A stretch of 64,000 bases of DNA from the NCBI RefSeq assembly GCF_016907435.1, contig NZ_JAFBBZ010000001.1:2790001-2854000 (forward strand), read 5' to 3'. Positions 33,733 to 40,798 of the stretch are shown here, piece after piece. Made by a program: the position numbers and the translations under genes. The notes beneath the pieces were generated by a model. That model was not told the DNA's origin. It saw only the letters and a program-made list of their open reading frames with translations, and ran no database searches. Source of the DNA: Nocardioides salarius (lineage in GTDB: Bacteria; Actinomycetota; Actinomycetes; Propionibacteriales; Nocardioidaceae). Position 1 is the first letter of the stretch. Every line of letters begins with the position of its first letter.

Positions 33733-35211
33733 ATGAGCGATGACGCCGATGCCCTGACCCGTGCCGAGCTGATGCAGCGCGCCCGCGACGCCGACGTGGC
33801 CGGCCGGTCCACGATGACCAAGGAGCAGCTGGCGCAGGCGGTGGGGGCCGGCACGCAGACCGGCTCACGGGTCGAGGCCTTCCGCTCCCTGGCGCTGCAG
33901 CGGGCGCGCGGCGAGATGGTCTTCCTGCCCCGCCACCTCAGCGGGCTGGAGCGCCGCCGCCACGTGCGCCAGACGATCCGCGAGGACCACGAGACCCGGA
34001 TCTCCAGCCGTAGCCAGGACGCGGAGGAGAAGTTCGAGAAGCTGCACGACTCGCTGTTCTCGTTCTTCCGCGGCACCTGCCTGCTGTTCTACCGCGACCT
34101 GGCCGGCGAGGACGCCTGGATGCCGACGGTGCTGACCCTGGGCGACGTGCACCCGGAGAACTTCGGGGTGATGCCCAGCGCCGACGACGTGCCGATCTTC
34201 GGCGTCAACGACTTCGACGAGGCCTACTACGCGCCGTTCACCTGGGACCTCAAGCGCGGCGCCACGGGCTTCGTCATCGCCGCGCAGGAGGAGGGCGGCC
34301 ACGGGCGCAAGCAGCAGCGCCGGATCGCCGCCGCGTTCGTGCGGGGCTACGTCGAGGCGATGCGCGGCTACGCCACCGACGCCACCGAGCAGCAGGGCCA
34401 GATGCGCGAGGACAACGCGCCGAAGATCATCCGCCGGCTCTTCGAGTCGGCCAAGGAGGAGCGCGACGGCTGGCTGGCGCGCAAGTACCACGACGAGTAC
34501 CGCCGCGGCTTCCGCGCCGACGACGAGCACGTGCCGGTGACCTCGCGGGTGCCGGAGTTCCAGGAGGCGCTCGAGCGCTTCGTGCGGGAGAACGACATCG
34601 AGGTGCCGGCGCGGGCCGGCTCGATGCGGGTCAAGGACGTGTGCCAGCGACTCGGGCAGGGCACCGCCTCGCTGGGCCTGCCGCGCTACTACCTGATGGT
34701 CGAGGGCCCCAACGCCGACGGCACCGACGACCTGCTGCTCGAGCTCAAGCAGGCACGGCGCTCGGCGCTGGCCGGGCTGGTGCCGCCCTCGGAGTACGTC
34801 GTCGACGGCAACGCCGACCGGATCTCGCATGCCCAGGGCGTGCACCTGGTGCGCGGCGACCGGTTCTACGGGGCCGTCGAGATGGACGGGCTGAGCTTCA
34901 TGGTGCGCGAGCGCTCGCCGTACCGCGACGACATCGACCTCGACGAGCTCTCCGACAAGCAGTGGCGCAGGTACGCCGCCATCTGCGGCGCCTCGCTCGC
35001 GCAGTCGCACGCGCTCTCCGACGAGGCGGGCCTGGTCGACCACGACATCGAGCCCGACGTGCTGGAGGCGATCGGCCCCGAGGAGCTCTTCGTGCAGGAC
35101 ATCGTGGAGTACGCCGCCGAGGCGGCCGACCGGGTGCGGGCCGACCACCGGCACTTCCGCTCCGACCAGGAGCTGGGGGCCTTCGCGATGGTCGACCGCG
35201 TCTTCCGCTGA
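33733..35211 (+). CDS. DUF2252 kinase-like protein with Rho-N-like N-terminus
   Basis: The 492-residue product belongs to DUF2252, a group distantly related to protein or aminoglycoside kinases. LGDVHPENFGV and FGVNDFDEAYYAPFTWDLKR look like the catalytic loop and metal-binding block (HPEN; DFDE). Residues of about 8-38 (LTRAELMQRARDADVAGRS) resemble the small helical Rho-N or SAP-like motif. The reaction is not known. Followed by a bidirectional hairpin. Confidence 0.8.
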   Translation: MSDDADALTRAELMQRARDADVAGRSTMTKEQLAQAVGAGTQTGSRVEAFRSLALQRARGEMVFLPRHLSGLERRRHVRQTIREDHETRISSRSQDAEEKFEKLHDSLFSFFRGTCLLFYRDLAGEDAWMPTVLTLGDVHPENFGVMPSADDVPIFGVNDFDEAYYAPFTWDLKRGATGFVIAAQEEGGHGRKQQRRIAAAFVRGYVEAMRGYATDATEQQGQMREDNAPKIIRRLFESAKEERDGWLARKYHDEYRRGFRADDEHVPVTSRVPEFQEALERFVRENDIEVPARAGSMRVKDVCQRLGQGTASLGLPRYYLMVEGPNADGTDDLLLELKQARRSALAGLVPPSEYVVDGNADRISHAQGVHLVRGDRFYGAVEMDGLSFMVRERSPYRDDIDLDELSDKQWRRYAAICGASLAQSHALSDEAGLVDHDIEPDVLEAIGPEELFVQDIVEYAAEAADRVRADHRHFRSDQELGAFAMVDRVFR

Positions 35212-35222
35212 GGGGTGCTCCG

Positions 35223-35248
35223 GGCCGGCCCGCGAGGGCGGGCCGGCC
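35223..35248. terminator. Bidirectional hairpin terminator
   Basis: An 11-bp perfect stem (35223-35233 with 35238-35248) with a GAGG loop extends further with one bulge. It lies between the convergent DUF2252 and citrate synthase genes, 11-12 bp from either stop. Confidence 0.75.
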
Positions 35249-35259
35249 GGAGCGGGGGC

Positions 35260-36363
35260 TCAGGCGCCCCAGGCCTCCTGCCAGCCCTCGATCTCCGAGG
35301 CCGGGCGCGAGCCCGGGCCGGTGTAGACCGCGGAGGGGCGGATCAGGCGACCGGTGCGCTTCTGCTCCAGGATGTGCGCCGACCAGCCGCCGGTGCGGGC
35401 GCAGGTGAACATCGAGGTGAACATGTTGGCCGGCACCTCGGCGAAGTCGAGGACGATCGCGGCCCAGAACTCCACGTTGGTCTCGAGCACGCGGTCGGGG
35501 CGGCGCTCGCGCAGCTCCTTGAGGGCCGCCTGCTCGAGGGCCTCGGCGACGGCGTAGCGCGGCGCGTCGAGCTCCTTGGCGGTGCGGCGCAGCACCCGGG
35601 CACGGGGGTCCTCGGCGCGGTAGACGCGGTGGCCGAAGCCCATCAGCCGCTCGCCGCGGTCGAGCAGGCCCTTGACGTAGGCCTCGGCGTCGCCGGACTC
35701 CTCGACGTCGGAGATCATCCCGAGCACGCGGCTCGGGGCGCCGCCGTGCAGCGGGCCCGACATCGCGCCGATGGCGCCGGAGAAGGCGGCGGCCACGTCG
35801 GCACCGGTGGAGGTGATGACGCGGGCGGTGAAGGTGGAGGCGTTCATGCCGTGCTCGGCCGCGCTGCTCCAGTAGGCGTCGATGGCCTTGACGTGCTTGG
35901 GGTCGGCCTCGCCCTTCCAGCGGATCAGGAACTTCTCGGCGAGGGTCGCGCCCTCGTCGACCTCCTTCTGGGGCACGACGGCCTTGTTGAGACCGCGCGC
36001 CGACTGGGCGGCGTACGACAGGACCATGACGGCCAGGCGGCCGATGTCCTCGCGGGCCTGCTCGTCGGAGATGTCGTAGGTCTGGCCGAAGCCGAAGGCC
36101 GGCGCGAGCATCGCGACCGCGGCCTGCACGTCGACGCGGACGTCACCGGTGTGCACCGGCAGGTTGAAGGGCTCGGCCGGGGCCAGGCCGGGGGTGTAGG
36201 CACCGTCGATCAGCAGACCCCAGACGTTCTCGAAGGGGACCCGGCCGACGATGTCCTCGATGTCGACGCCGCGGTAGCGGAGCGCGGACCCCTCCTTGTC
36301 GGGCTCGGCGATCTCCGTCTCGAAGGCGACGACGCCCTCCAGCCCGTGGTGTACCTCGGTCAT
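35260..36363 (-). CDS. Citrate synthase, short CitA type
   Basis: The 367-residue enzyme condenses acetyl-CoA (or propionyl-CoA in some relatives) with oxaloacetate. The His residues of the active site are at GPLHGGA (H206) and GFGHRVYR (H245). The position of the third catalytic residue, normally Asp in an NVDF/Y block, reads Glu here (NVEFW, E298). The length fits CitA or methylcitrate-synthase-like enzymes rather than the longer Gram-negative type. ATG at 36363 has AGGAG 7 nt upstream. It stands alone between a terminator and pdxH. Confidence 0.88.
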   Translation of the reverse strand: MTEVHHGLEGVVAFETEIAEPDKEGSALRYRGVDIEDIVGRVPFENVWGLLIDGAYTPGLAPAEPFNLPVHTGDVRVDVQAAVAMLAPAFGFGQTYDISDEQAREDIGRLAVMVLSYAAQSARGLNKAVVPQKEVDEGATLAEKFLIRWKGEADPKHVKAIDAYWSSAAEHGMNASTFTARVITSTGADVAAAFSGAIGAMSGPLHGGAPSRVLGMISDVEESGDAEAYVKGLLDRGERLMGFGHRVYRAEDPRARVLRRTAKELDAPRYAVAEALEQAALKELRERRPDRVLETNVEFWAAIVLDFAEVPANMFTSMFTCARTGGWSAHILEQKRTGRLIRPSAVYTGPGSRPASEIEGWQEAWGA

Positions 36364-36475
36364 CGCATGACTCCTGTGTCGTGTGCGGCTGCGTCCAAAC
36401 CGTCGCATTGTGTCAGTGATGCTGCCCGCGCGGCACGCGGCGGTCCAGGACCCCGCGGGGTGGTCGCCCGCTGGC

Positions 36476-36481
36476 TACCGT
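36476..36481 (+). promoter_or_regulatory. -10 element of leaderless pdxH
   Basis: TACCGT ends 7 nt before ATG 36489. This argues for ATG over the in-frame GTG at 36480, which lies inside the -10 itself. Confidence 0.45.
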
Positions 36482-36488
36482 GAGGACC

Positions 36489-37163
36489 ATGCCCGAGCCC
36501 TCCGACGTGACGTCCCCGCAGCTGCGCGCCCTGCGCCAGGAGTACGCCGCCGCCGGCCTCACCGAGGCCGGGCTCGCCCCCGACCCGTGGACCATGTTCG
36601 GGCGCTGGTTCGACGAGGCGCGGGCGGCCGGGCTGCACGAGCCCAACGCGGTCGTGGTGGCCACCGCCTCCGCCGACGGCGCGCCCTCCGCGCGCACGGT
36701 GCTGCTCAAGGGGCTCGACGACGGGGCCGGGCGGCAGGGCTTCGTCTTCTACACCAACCACGGCTCGCGCAAGGGCGCCGACCTCGAGGCCAACCCCCGC
36801 GCCGCGCTGCTCTTCCCGTGGCACCCGCTCGAGCGGCAGGTGCGCGTCGACGGCGTCGTCGAGCGGCTCTCGCGCGAGGTGGTCGCCGCCTACTTCGCCG
36901 AGCGCCCGCGCGGCTCGCAGCTCGGCGCCTGGGCCTCGGCCCAGTCCTCGCCGGTCGCCGGCCGCGAGGAGCTCGAGGCGGCGTACGCCGCGGCCGAGCA
37001 GCGCTTCGCCGGTGCCCCCGTGCCGGTGCCCGGCGGCTGGGGCGGCTACGTCGTGCTGCCCGAGGCCGTGGAGTTCTGGCAGGGCCGGCCCAGCCGCCTG
37101 CACGACCGGCTGGTCTACCGCCGCTCGGACGCCGGGTGGTCGGTGGAGCGGCTGGCGCCCTGA
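36489..37163 (+). CDS. pdxH: Pyridoxamine 5'-phosphate oxidase
   Basis: The 224-residue FMN enzyme oxidises pyridoxine or pyridoxamine phosphate to PLP. Family blocks are [10 protein letters not shown] (FMN phosphate contacts), [31 protein letters not shown], the [14 protein letters not shown] block and the C-terminal [17 protein letters not shown]. The length is typical. It is divergent from citrate synthase. Confidence 0.95.
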   Translation: MPEPSDVTSPQLRALRQEYAAAGLTEAGLAPDPWTMFGRWFDEARAAGLHEPNAVVVATASADGAPSARTVLLKGLDDGAGRQGFVFYTNHGSRKGADLEANPRAALLFPWHPLERQVRVDGVVERLSREVVAAYFAERPRGSQLGAWASAQSSPVAGREELEAAYAAAEQRFAGAPVPVPGGWGGYVVLPEAVEFWQGRPSRLHDRLVYRRSDAGWSVERLAP

Positions 37164-37309
37164 CGGGTCGTGGTCTGGGTCGTGGCCCCTGGCCGCGGCA
37201 TGGCGCGTCCCCAGGCACACGACCGGGTCGCCGAGTAGCCGCAGCCGACCGGAGCGAGCCCCCGCCGCGGTGCTGGCCCGGGGCCGTACCCGGCTGGCAC
37301 CCTGGGCCC

Positions 37310-37645
37310 ATGGTCTCGGATCTGCGTCGCTGCCGGAACGGTCACGAGGTGCCCCCGGCTGCCTCCATCTGCCCCACCTGTGGCGACGGGGGCTCGGTAG
37401 GGGACGCCTCGCCCGGCCCCGACGAGCCGTCCGGCGGCTGGGCGTGGATCGTGGTCGGGCTCGTGGTCACCACCGCAGGGCTCATCACCGGGATCGACTC
37501 GACGGAGCCGCCGAGCGGTCGAGCCCTGGTCAGCCTCGTGGTCGTGGTGCTGGGCTTGGTCCTCCTCGGCATCGGCGTCGTCGCCCAGGGTGTGCTCGTG
37601 GGGCTGCGCCGGTGGCAGCACGAGAGCGGTCGTCCGGCGCGGTGA
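37310..37645 (+). CDS. Small membrane protein with N-terminal zinc ribbon
   Basis: The 111-residue product has a Cys/His cluster at the start (CRNGHEVPPAASICPTCG) likely to hold zinc, a short acidic linker and two hydrophobic helices. Function unknown. ATG at 37310 has no Shine-Dalgarno sequence, and CACCCT ends 6 nt before it. The 146 bp upstream show nothing else I can identify. The acetyltransferase GTG follows 1 bp after the stop. Confidence 0.65.
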   Translation: MVSDLRRCRNGHEVPPAASICPTCGDGGSVGDASPGPDEPSGGWAWIVVGLVVTTAGLITGIDSTEPPSGRALVSLVVVVLGLVLLGIGVVAQGVLVGLRRWQHESGRPAR

Positions 37646-37646
37646 C

Positions 37647-38228
37647 GTGGGGACCTGGGAGACACACCCGGTCACCCCCGACCGGTTCGAGGACTTCGCC
37701 GACGTCGTCAACCCGAACCGGCGCGCCTCGCACTGCTGGTGCCTGTCGCACCGGCTCCCTGCCTCCCAGGTCGAGGAGCTGGGCCGGGGCAGCCGTGAGC
37801 GGGCGATGCGGTCGCTGTGCGAGCGCGAGCACCCGCCGGGCGTGGTCACCTACCGCGACGGCGTGCCCGTGGGTTGGTGCAGCATCGGTCCCCGCGCCGA
37901 CAACCCCAAGCTGGCCGCGTCGAGGCTGATCAGGCCCGTGGACGACCTGCCCGTGTGGAGCATCATCTGCGTCGTCGTACGAGGTGGTCACCGCCGGCAG
38001 GGGGTGACGACAACGCTGCTCGAGGGCGCGGTGGCCTGGGCGGCGTCCGAGGGGGCGCCGGCCGTCGAGGCCTACCCGGTCGACCCGGTGGGGGAGCGGA
38101 TGGACCTGACGATGGCCTTCGTCGGCACCCGGGCGATGTTCGAGAAGGTGGGCTTCGAGGTCGTCGGCACGACGGCCGCCGTGGCCAGCCGGATGCCGCG
38201 CCTCGTGGTGCGGCGCGACCTGCCTTGA
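37647..38228 (+). CDS. GNAT family N-acetyltransferase
   Basis: The 193-residue protein has the acetyl-CoA-binding loop VVVRGGHRRQGVTTTLLEGAV near residue 110 and a C-terminal FEKVGFEVVGTT strand, as in GNATs that often annotate as ribosomal-protein-type. The RASHCWCLSHRLP block near residue 25 is common to a subgroup. The start is taken as GTG 37647 because the frame upstream lies inside the preceding gene. The substrate is unknown. Confidence 0.8.
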   Translation: MGTWETHPVTPDRFEDFADVVNPNRRASHCWCLSHRLPASQVEELGRGSRERAMRSLCEREHPPGVVTYRDGVPVGWCSIGPRADNPKLAASRLIRPVDDLPVWSIICVVVRGGHRRQGVTTTLLEGAVAWAASEGAPAVEAYPVDPVGERMDLTMAFVGTRAMFEKVGFEVVGTTAAVASRMPRLVVRRDLP

Positions 38229-38313
38229 GGGGGAGGAGGTCCCGGCGTCCGTCGTCGGTCCGCAGTGGGCCGTCGGTGGCTCCTGGTGGCCATCCACAGG
38301 GACCGATCACCCC

Positions 38314-38341
38314 TTGACTAGAACACCAGTTCGAGTAAAAT
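38314..38341 (+). promoter_or_regulatory. SOS promoter of the 13E12 gene with LexA box
   Basis: TTGACT (38314-38319), a 16-nt spacer and TAAAAT (38336-38341) form a strong promoter ending 6 nt before ATG 38348. Inside the spacer, TAGAACACCAGTTCGA (38319-38334) matches the actinobacterial LexA consensus GAAC-N4-GTTC. LexA bound there would block polymerase, so DNA damage should induce the gene. Confidence 0.75.
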
Positions 38342-38347
38342 CGGGGT

Positions 38348-39748
38348 ATGCAGACGCCGCTGGACGACCTGAGCGAGGCCGAGGTCCTCGACCGGGCCTC
38401 AGCCTGCGCGCGCTCCGTCCGCGAGGCCGAGGTGGAGCTGCTGGTCCTCGCCCAGCACTGGGCGGTGATGCACTCCGCGGAGCGGCTCGACCCCCAGCAG
38501 CGGCGCCTGCCCGGGCGCGAGCAGGCCCGCCGCTACGGCGGTGAGGGGGTCGCGGAGGTCACCGAGTTCGCCGCCGCCGAGCTCGGCGCCCGCATCGGGC
38601 TCACCACCTGGGCCGCGGCCCGTCTGATCGGCGACGCCCAGGACCTCCACCACCGCCACCCCGCGCTGTGGGCGCGCGTGCAGGCCCTCGAGGTCCGGGC
38701 CTCCTACGCCCGCCACGTGGTCACCAAGACCCGCGAGCTCTCCCGCGCCGAGGCCGCCCACGTCGACGCCGAGGTCGCCGAGTCGGCCGACGGGCGCATC
38801 CCCTGGACCCGCTTCGAGGCGCTCGTGGCCGGCAAGGTCGCCTCCGCCGCCCCCGCGATCGCCCGCGAGAAGGAAGAGCGCGCCAAGAAGGCCCGCTTCG
38901 CCAAGATCATCGGGCGACCCGAGCACGGCATGGCCTCCTTCCTCATCCGCGCCGACGTCGCCACCATCACCCGCATCGACCGCGCCGTCAGCGCGCACGC
39001 CACGACGCTCCAGGCGGCACTGCCCGACGAGCCCGGCGCCCTGCGCGAGGACGACGAGGCCCGCACCGACGAACGCAGCGTCACCATCGACGACCGCCGC
39101 GTCCTGGCCGCCCTCCAGCTCACCACTGGCACCACCGAGCCCGGCGCTGCGGACGTGGGGCCGCGGGTCGACCTGGTGGTCCACCTCGACGGCCGCGACC
39201 AGGTCGAGCTCGACGAGCACGGCCGCCCCCTCGAGGCGGTCGCCCGCCTCGAGGGTCACGGCCCCGTCACCCGCGCCTGGGTCCGCGACACCCTCGGCCC
39301 CCACGCACGCTTCACCATCCGCCCCGTCCTCGACCTGGCCCACCAGGCCCCCGTCGACGCCTACGAGATCCCCGCCCGCCACCGCCGAGCCGTGCGCCTG
39401 CTCTCCCCGGCCGACACCTTCCCCTACGGCTCCTGCACCAGCGAGCACCTGCAGGTCGACCACACCGACCCCCACGGCCGGGGCGGTCCCAGCAAGATCG
39501 GGAACTACGGTCCGCTGACCACCAGCCACCACCGCCTCAAGACCCACGGGCAGTGGCAGGTCCGACAACCCTTCCCCGGCATCCACCTGTGGCGGGACCC
39601 CCACGGCGCCACCTACCTCGTCGACCACACCGGCACCCGACCCCTCGGCCAACAAGCCGGGGCCCCGCCGCCGCCACCGCGACGACCCACCAGCACCTTC
39701 GAGATCTACCGACCCGACATCCAGCTCGTCCTCGACCCCGCCGCCTGA
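38348..39748 (+). CDS. 13E12-family DUF222/HNH endonuclease-like protein
   Basis: The 466-residue product has an N-terminal DUF222 region (ELVAL-like helices to about 290) and a C-terminal HNH domain (CTSEHLQVDHTDPHGRGGPS...NYGPLTTSHHRLKTHG). This is the mycobacterial 13E12 repeat architecture, a multicopy and often LexA-controlled family of unclear function. The first part is strongly helical with many Arg/Glu pairs. ATG at 38348 is leaderless by the promoter geometry. The stop abuts the soxR stop (TGATCA shared by the two strands). Confidence 0.88.
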   Translation: MQTPLDDLSEAEVLDRASACARSVREAEVELLVLAQHWAVMHSAERLDPQQRRLPGREQARRYGGEGVAEVTEFAAAELGARIGLTTWAAARLIGDAQDLHHRHPALWARVQALEVRASYARHVVTKTRELSRAEAAHVDAEVAESADGRIPWTRFEALVAGKVASAAPAIAREKEERAKKARFAKIIGRPEHGMASFLIRADVATITRIDRAVSAHATTLQAALPDEPGALREDDEARTDERSVTIDDRRVLAALQLTTGTTEPGAADVGPRVDLVVHLDGRDQVELDEHGRPLEAVARLEGHGPVTRAWVRDTLGPHARFTIRPVLDLAHQAPVDAYEIPARHRRAVRLLSPADTFPYGSCTSEHLQVDHTDPHGRGGPSKIGNYGPLTTSHHRLKTHGQWQVRQPFPGIHLWRDPHGATYLVDHTGTRPLGQQAGAPPPPPRRPTSTFEIYRPDIQLVLDPAA

Positions 39749-40228
39749 TCAGGGCTGCTCGTCGGAGACGTCGGGGACGTCGGGGACGTCGGGGAAGAGG
39801 CGGCGTGAGCCGGAACCCTCGTCGGCGAGCACGTCGTCAGGGTTGTAGAGCCGGCAGCGCTGCAGGGACAGGCATCCGCACCCGATGCACCCGTCCAGCT
39901 CGGCGCGGACCTTCTCCAGGTCGGCGATGCGCTGGTCGATGACCGGACGCCAGCGGGCCGACATCCGGGCCCACTGGACCCGGGTCGGGGCGGCCTCGGC
40001 CGGTACGTCGGCGAAGGCTGCGCCGACGTCGTCGAGGGTCAGGCCCACCCGCTGCGCGGCCCTGATCACGGCGACGCGACGCAGGACTGCCCGCGCGTAG
40101 CGCCGTCGGTCGCCGGCGGTACGCGTGCTCGTGATGAGACCTCGGGCCTCGTAGTAGCGCAGGGCGGACGGGGCGAGGCCCGAGCGTCGAGCCACCTCGC
40201 CGATGGTGAGCAGGTCCCGCCGATCCAT
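39749..40228 (-). CDS. soxR: Redox-sensing MerR-family regulator SoxR
   Basis: The 159-residue protein has a MerR winged helix-turn-helix (TIGEVARRSGLAPSALRYYE), a dimerisation helix and the [2Fe-2S] ligands C114, C117, C119 and C125 in CIGCGCLSLQRC, the exact SoxR spacing. Oxidation of the cluster by redox-cycling compounds activates target promoters. The C-terminal tail is a short DVP repeat encoded by three GACGTCGGG units. ATG at 40228 sits 8 nt from a SoxR box, so autoregulation is likely. Confidence 0.93.
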   Translation of the reverse strand: MDRRDLLTIGEVARRSGLAPSALRYYEARGLITSTRTAGDRRRYARAVLRRVAVIRAAQRVGLTLDDVGAAFADVPAEAAPTRVQWARMSARWRPVIDQRIADLEKVRAELDGCIGCGCLSLQRCRLYNPDDVLADEGSGSRRLFPDVPDVPDVSDEQP

Positions 40229-40229
40229 G

Positions 40230-40260
40230 TTGACCTCAAGTGCACTTGACGTTGTCCGAT
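40230..40260 (+). promoter_or_regulatory. SoxR box and soxS-like promoter
   Basis: TTGACC (40230-40235) is followed directly by the perfect palindrome TCAAGTGCACTTGA (40236-40249), then TCCGAT (40255-40260). The spacing between the hexamers is 19 bp, the overlong spacer SoxR needs. E. coli soxS has the same order, with CCTCAAGTTAACTTGAGG. This promoter fires away from soxR. Confidence 0.75.
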
Positions 40261-40267
40261 CGACGGC

Positions 40268-40441
40268 ATGGTAGTCATCCAGAACAGCGACGACGACGCG
40301 TTCAAGCGGGTCCACCAGTCCGGCCCCGGGCGGAGGAGGTGGCCGTCCAGGCGTCGTCCGCCGATCCTCCAGGGCGTCCCGCACGGGACTGGTCGGGCCG
40401 ACTCGCGCGCCTGGCGCGACCCGCTCGGCGAGCTGCGGTGA
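40268..40441 (+). CDS. Possible leaderless 57-residue SoxR-controlled frame
   Basis: ATG at 40268 lies exactly 7 nt after the -10 of the SoxR promoter, where transcription would begin. The frame runs to TGA at 40441. It starts MVVIQNSDDDAFKRVHQSG and then becomes Arg/Pro-rich like non-coding GC-rich DNA, so it may be the remnant of a longer redox-response gene or a chance frame. No family recognised. Confidence 0.3.
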   Translation: MVVIQNSDDDAFKRVHQSGPGRRRWPSRRRPPILQGVPHGTGRADSRAWRDPLGELR

Positions 40442-40468
40442 ACGCTCACCTCCCGTCGACAAAACCTC

Positions 40469-40497
40469 TTGTCCCGCCCCGAGGCCCGGCGTACGGT
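40469..40497 (+). promoter_or_regulatory. Promoter of the leader peptide frame
   Basis: TTGTCC (40469-40474), 17 nt, TACGGT (40492-40497). The predicted start is near 40504, just before the long Shine-Dalgarno sequence. Confidence 0.5.
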
Positions 40498-40530
40498 CTT
40501 TCGCACACGGGAAAGGAGGTGGTCCGGAGA

Positions 40531-40569
40531 ATGAGTTCTTCCAGGACGCGTGAGGTGGCTGCCCGCTAG
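40531..40569 (+). CDS. 12-residue leader peptide frame with extended Shine-Dalgarno sequence
   Basis: ATG 40531 to TAG 40569 encodes MSSSRTREVAAR. The preceding GAAAGGAGGTGGTCC (40511-40525) is complementary to almost the whole 3' end of 16S rRNA, far longer than usual. Its own promoter and a stem-loop right after the stop make this look like a regulatory leader for the MFS gene 230 bp downstream. The peptide has no known family that I can name. The GGAGG core is 11 nt from the ATG. Confidence 0.5.
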   Translation: MSSSRTREVAAR

Positions 40570-40574
40570 CAGCC

Positions 40575-40615
40575 CCAGCAGGACGACGGGGCAGGAGTGC
40601 CCCTGACGCTGCTGG
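40575..40615 (+). promoter_or_regulatory. Stem-loop after the leader frame
   Basis: CCAGCAG (40575-40581) pairs with CTGCTGG (40609-40615), and inside GGGGCA (40588-40593) pairs with TGCCCC (40598-40603). The structure starts 6 nt past the leader stop, so a ribosome stalled there would melt it. Further hairpins lie at 40673-40687 and 40716-40729. Confidence 0.45.
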
Positions 40616-40728
40616 CGAATCCCAAGCAGCTGCCCGACCCGCAGGTGGCCCGGCTCCGTCCGCCGGGCACGGCCCTCGTCTCGAGGGTCACGCCTGCGGG
40701 TCGCTGCATGTCCGGACCCGTTCGCGGG

Positions 40729-40771
40729 TTGCTCGGGGAGGGCTCCGGGAATAAGGTTGCGCAAGTCAACC
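40729..40771 (+). promoter_or_regulatory. Promoter and candidate MarR operator of the exporter operon
   Basis: TTGCTC (40729-40734), 17 nt, TAAGGT (40752-40757). Overlapping the -10, GGTTGCGCAAGTCAACC (40755-40771) is an inverted repeat with 5-bp arms containing the palindrome TTGCGCAA, a shape often bound by MarR proteins. The co-encoded MarR protein is the natural candidate. Confidence 0.4.
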
Positions 40772-40798
40772 GTTAATCCCAGCGTGAATCGAGAGTCC

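Noticed and set aside
36480..36488. GTG 36480 as the pdxH start
   Set aside because: It overlaps the likely -10 TACCGT, and ATG 36489 has the regular 7-nt leaderless spacing.
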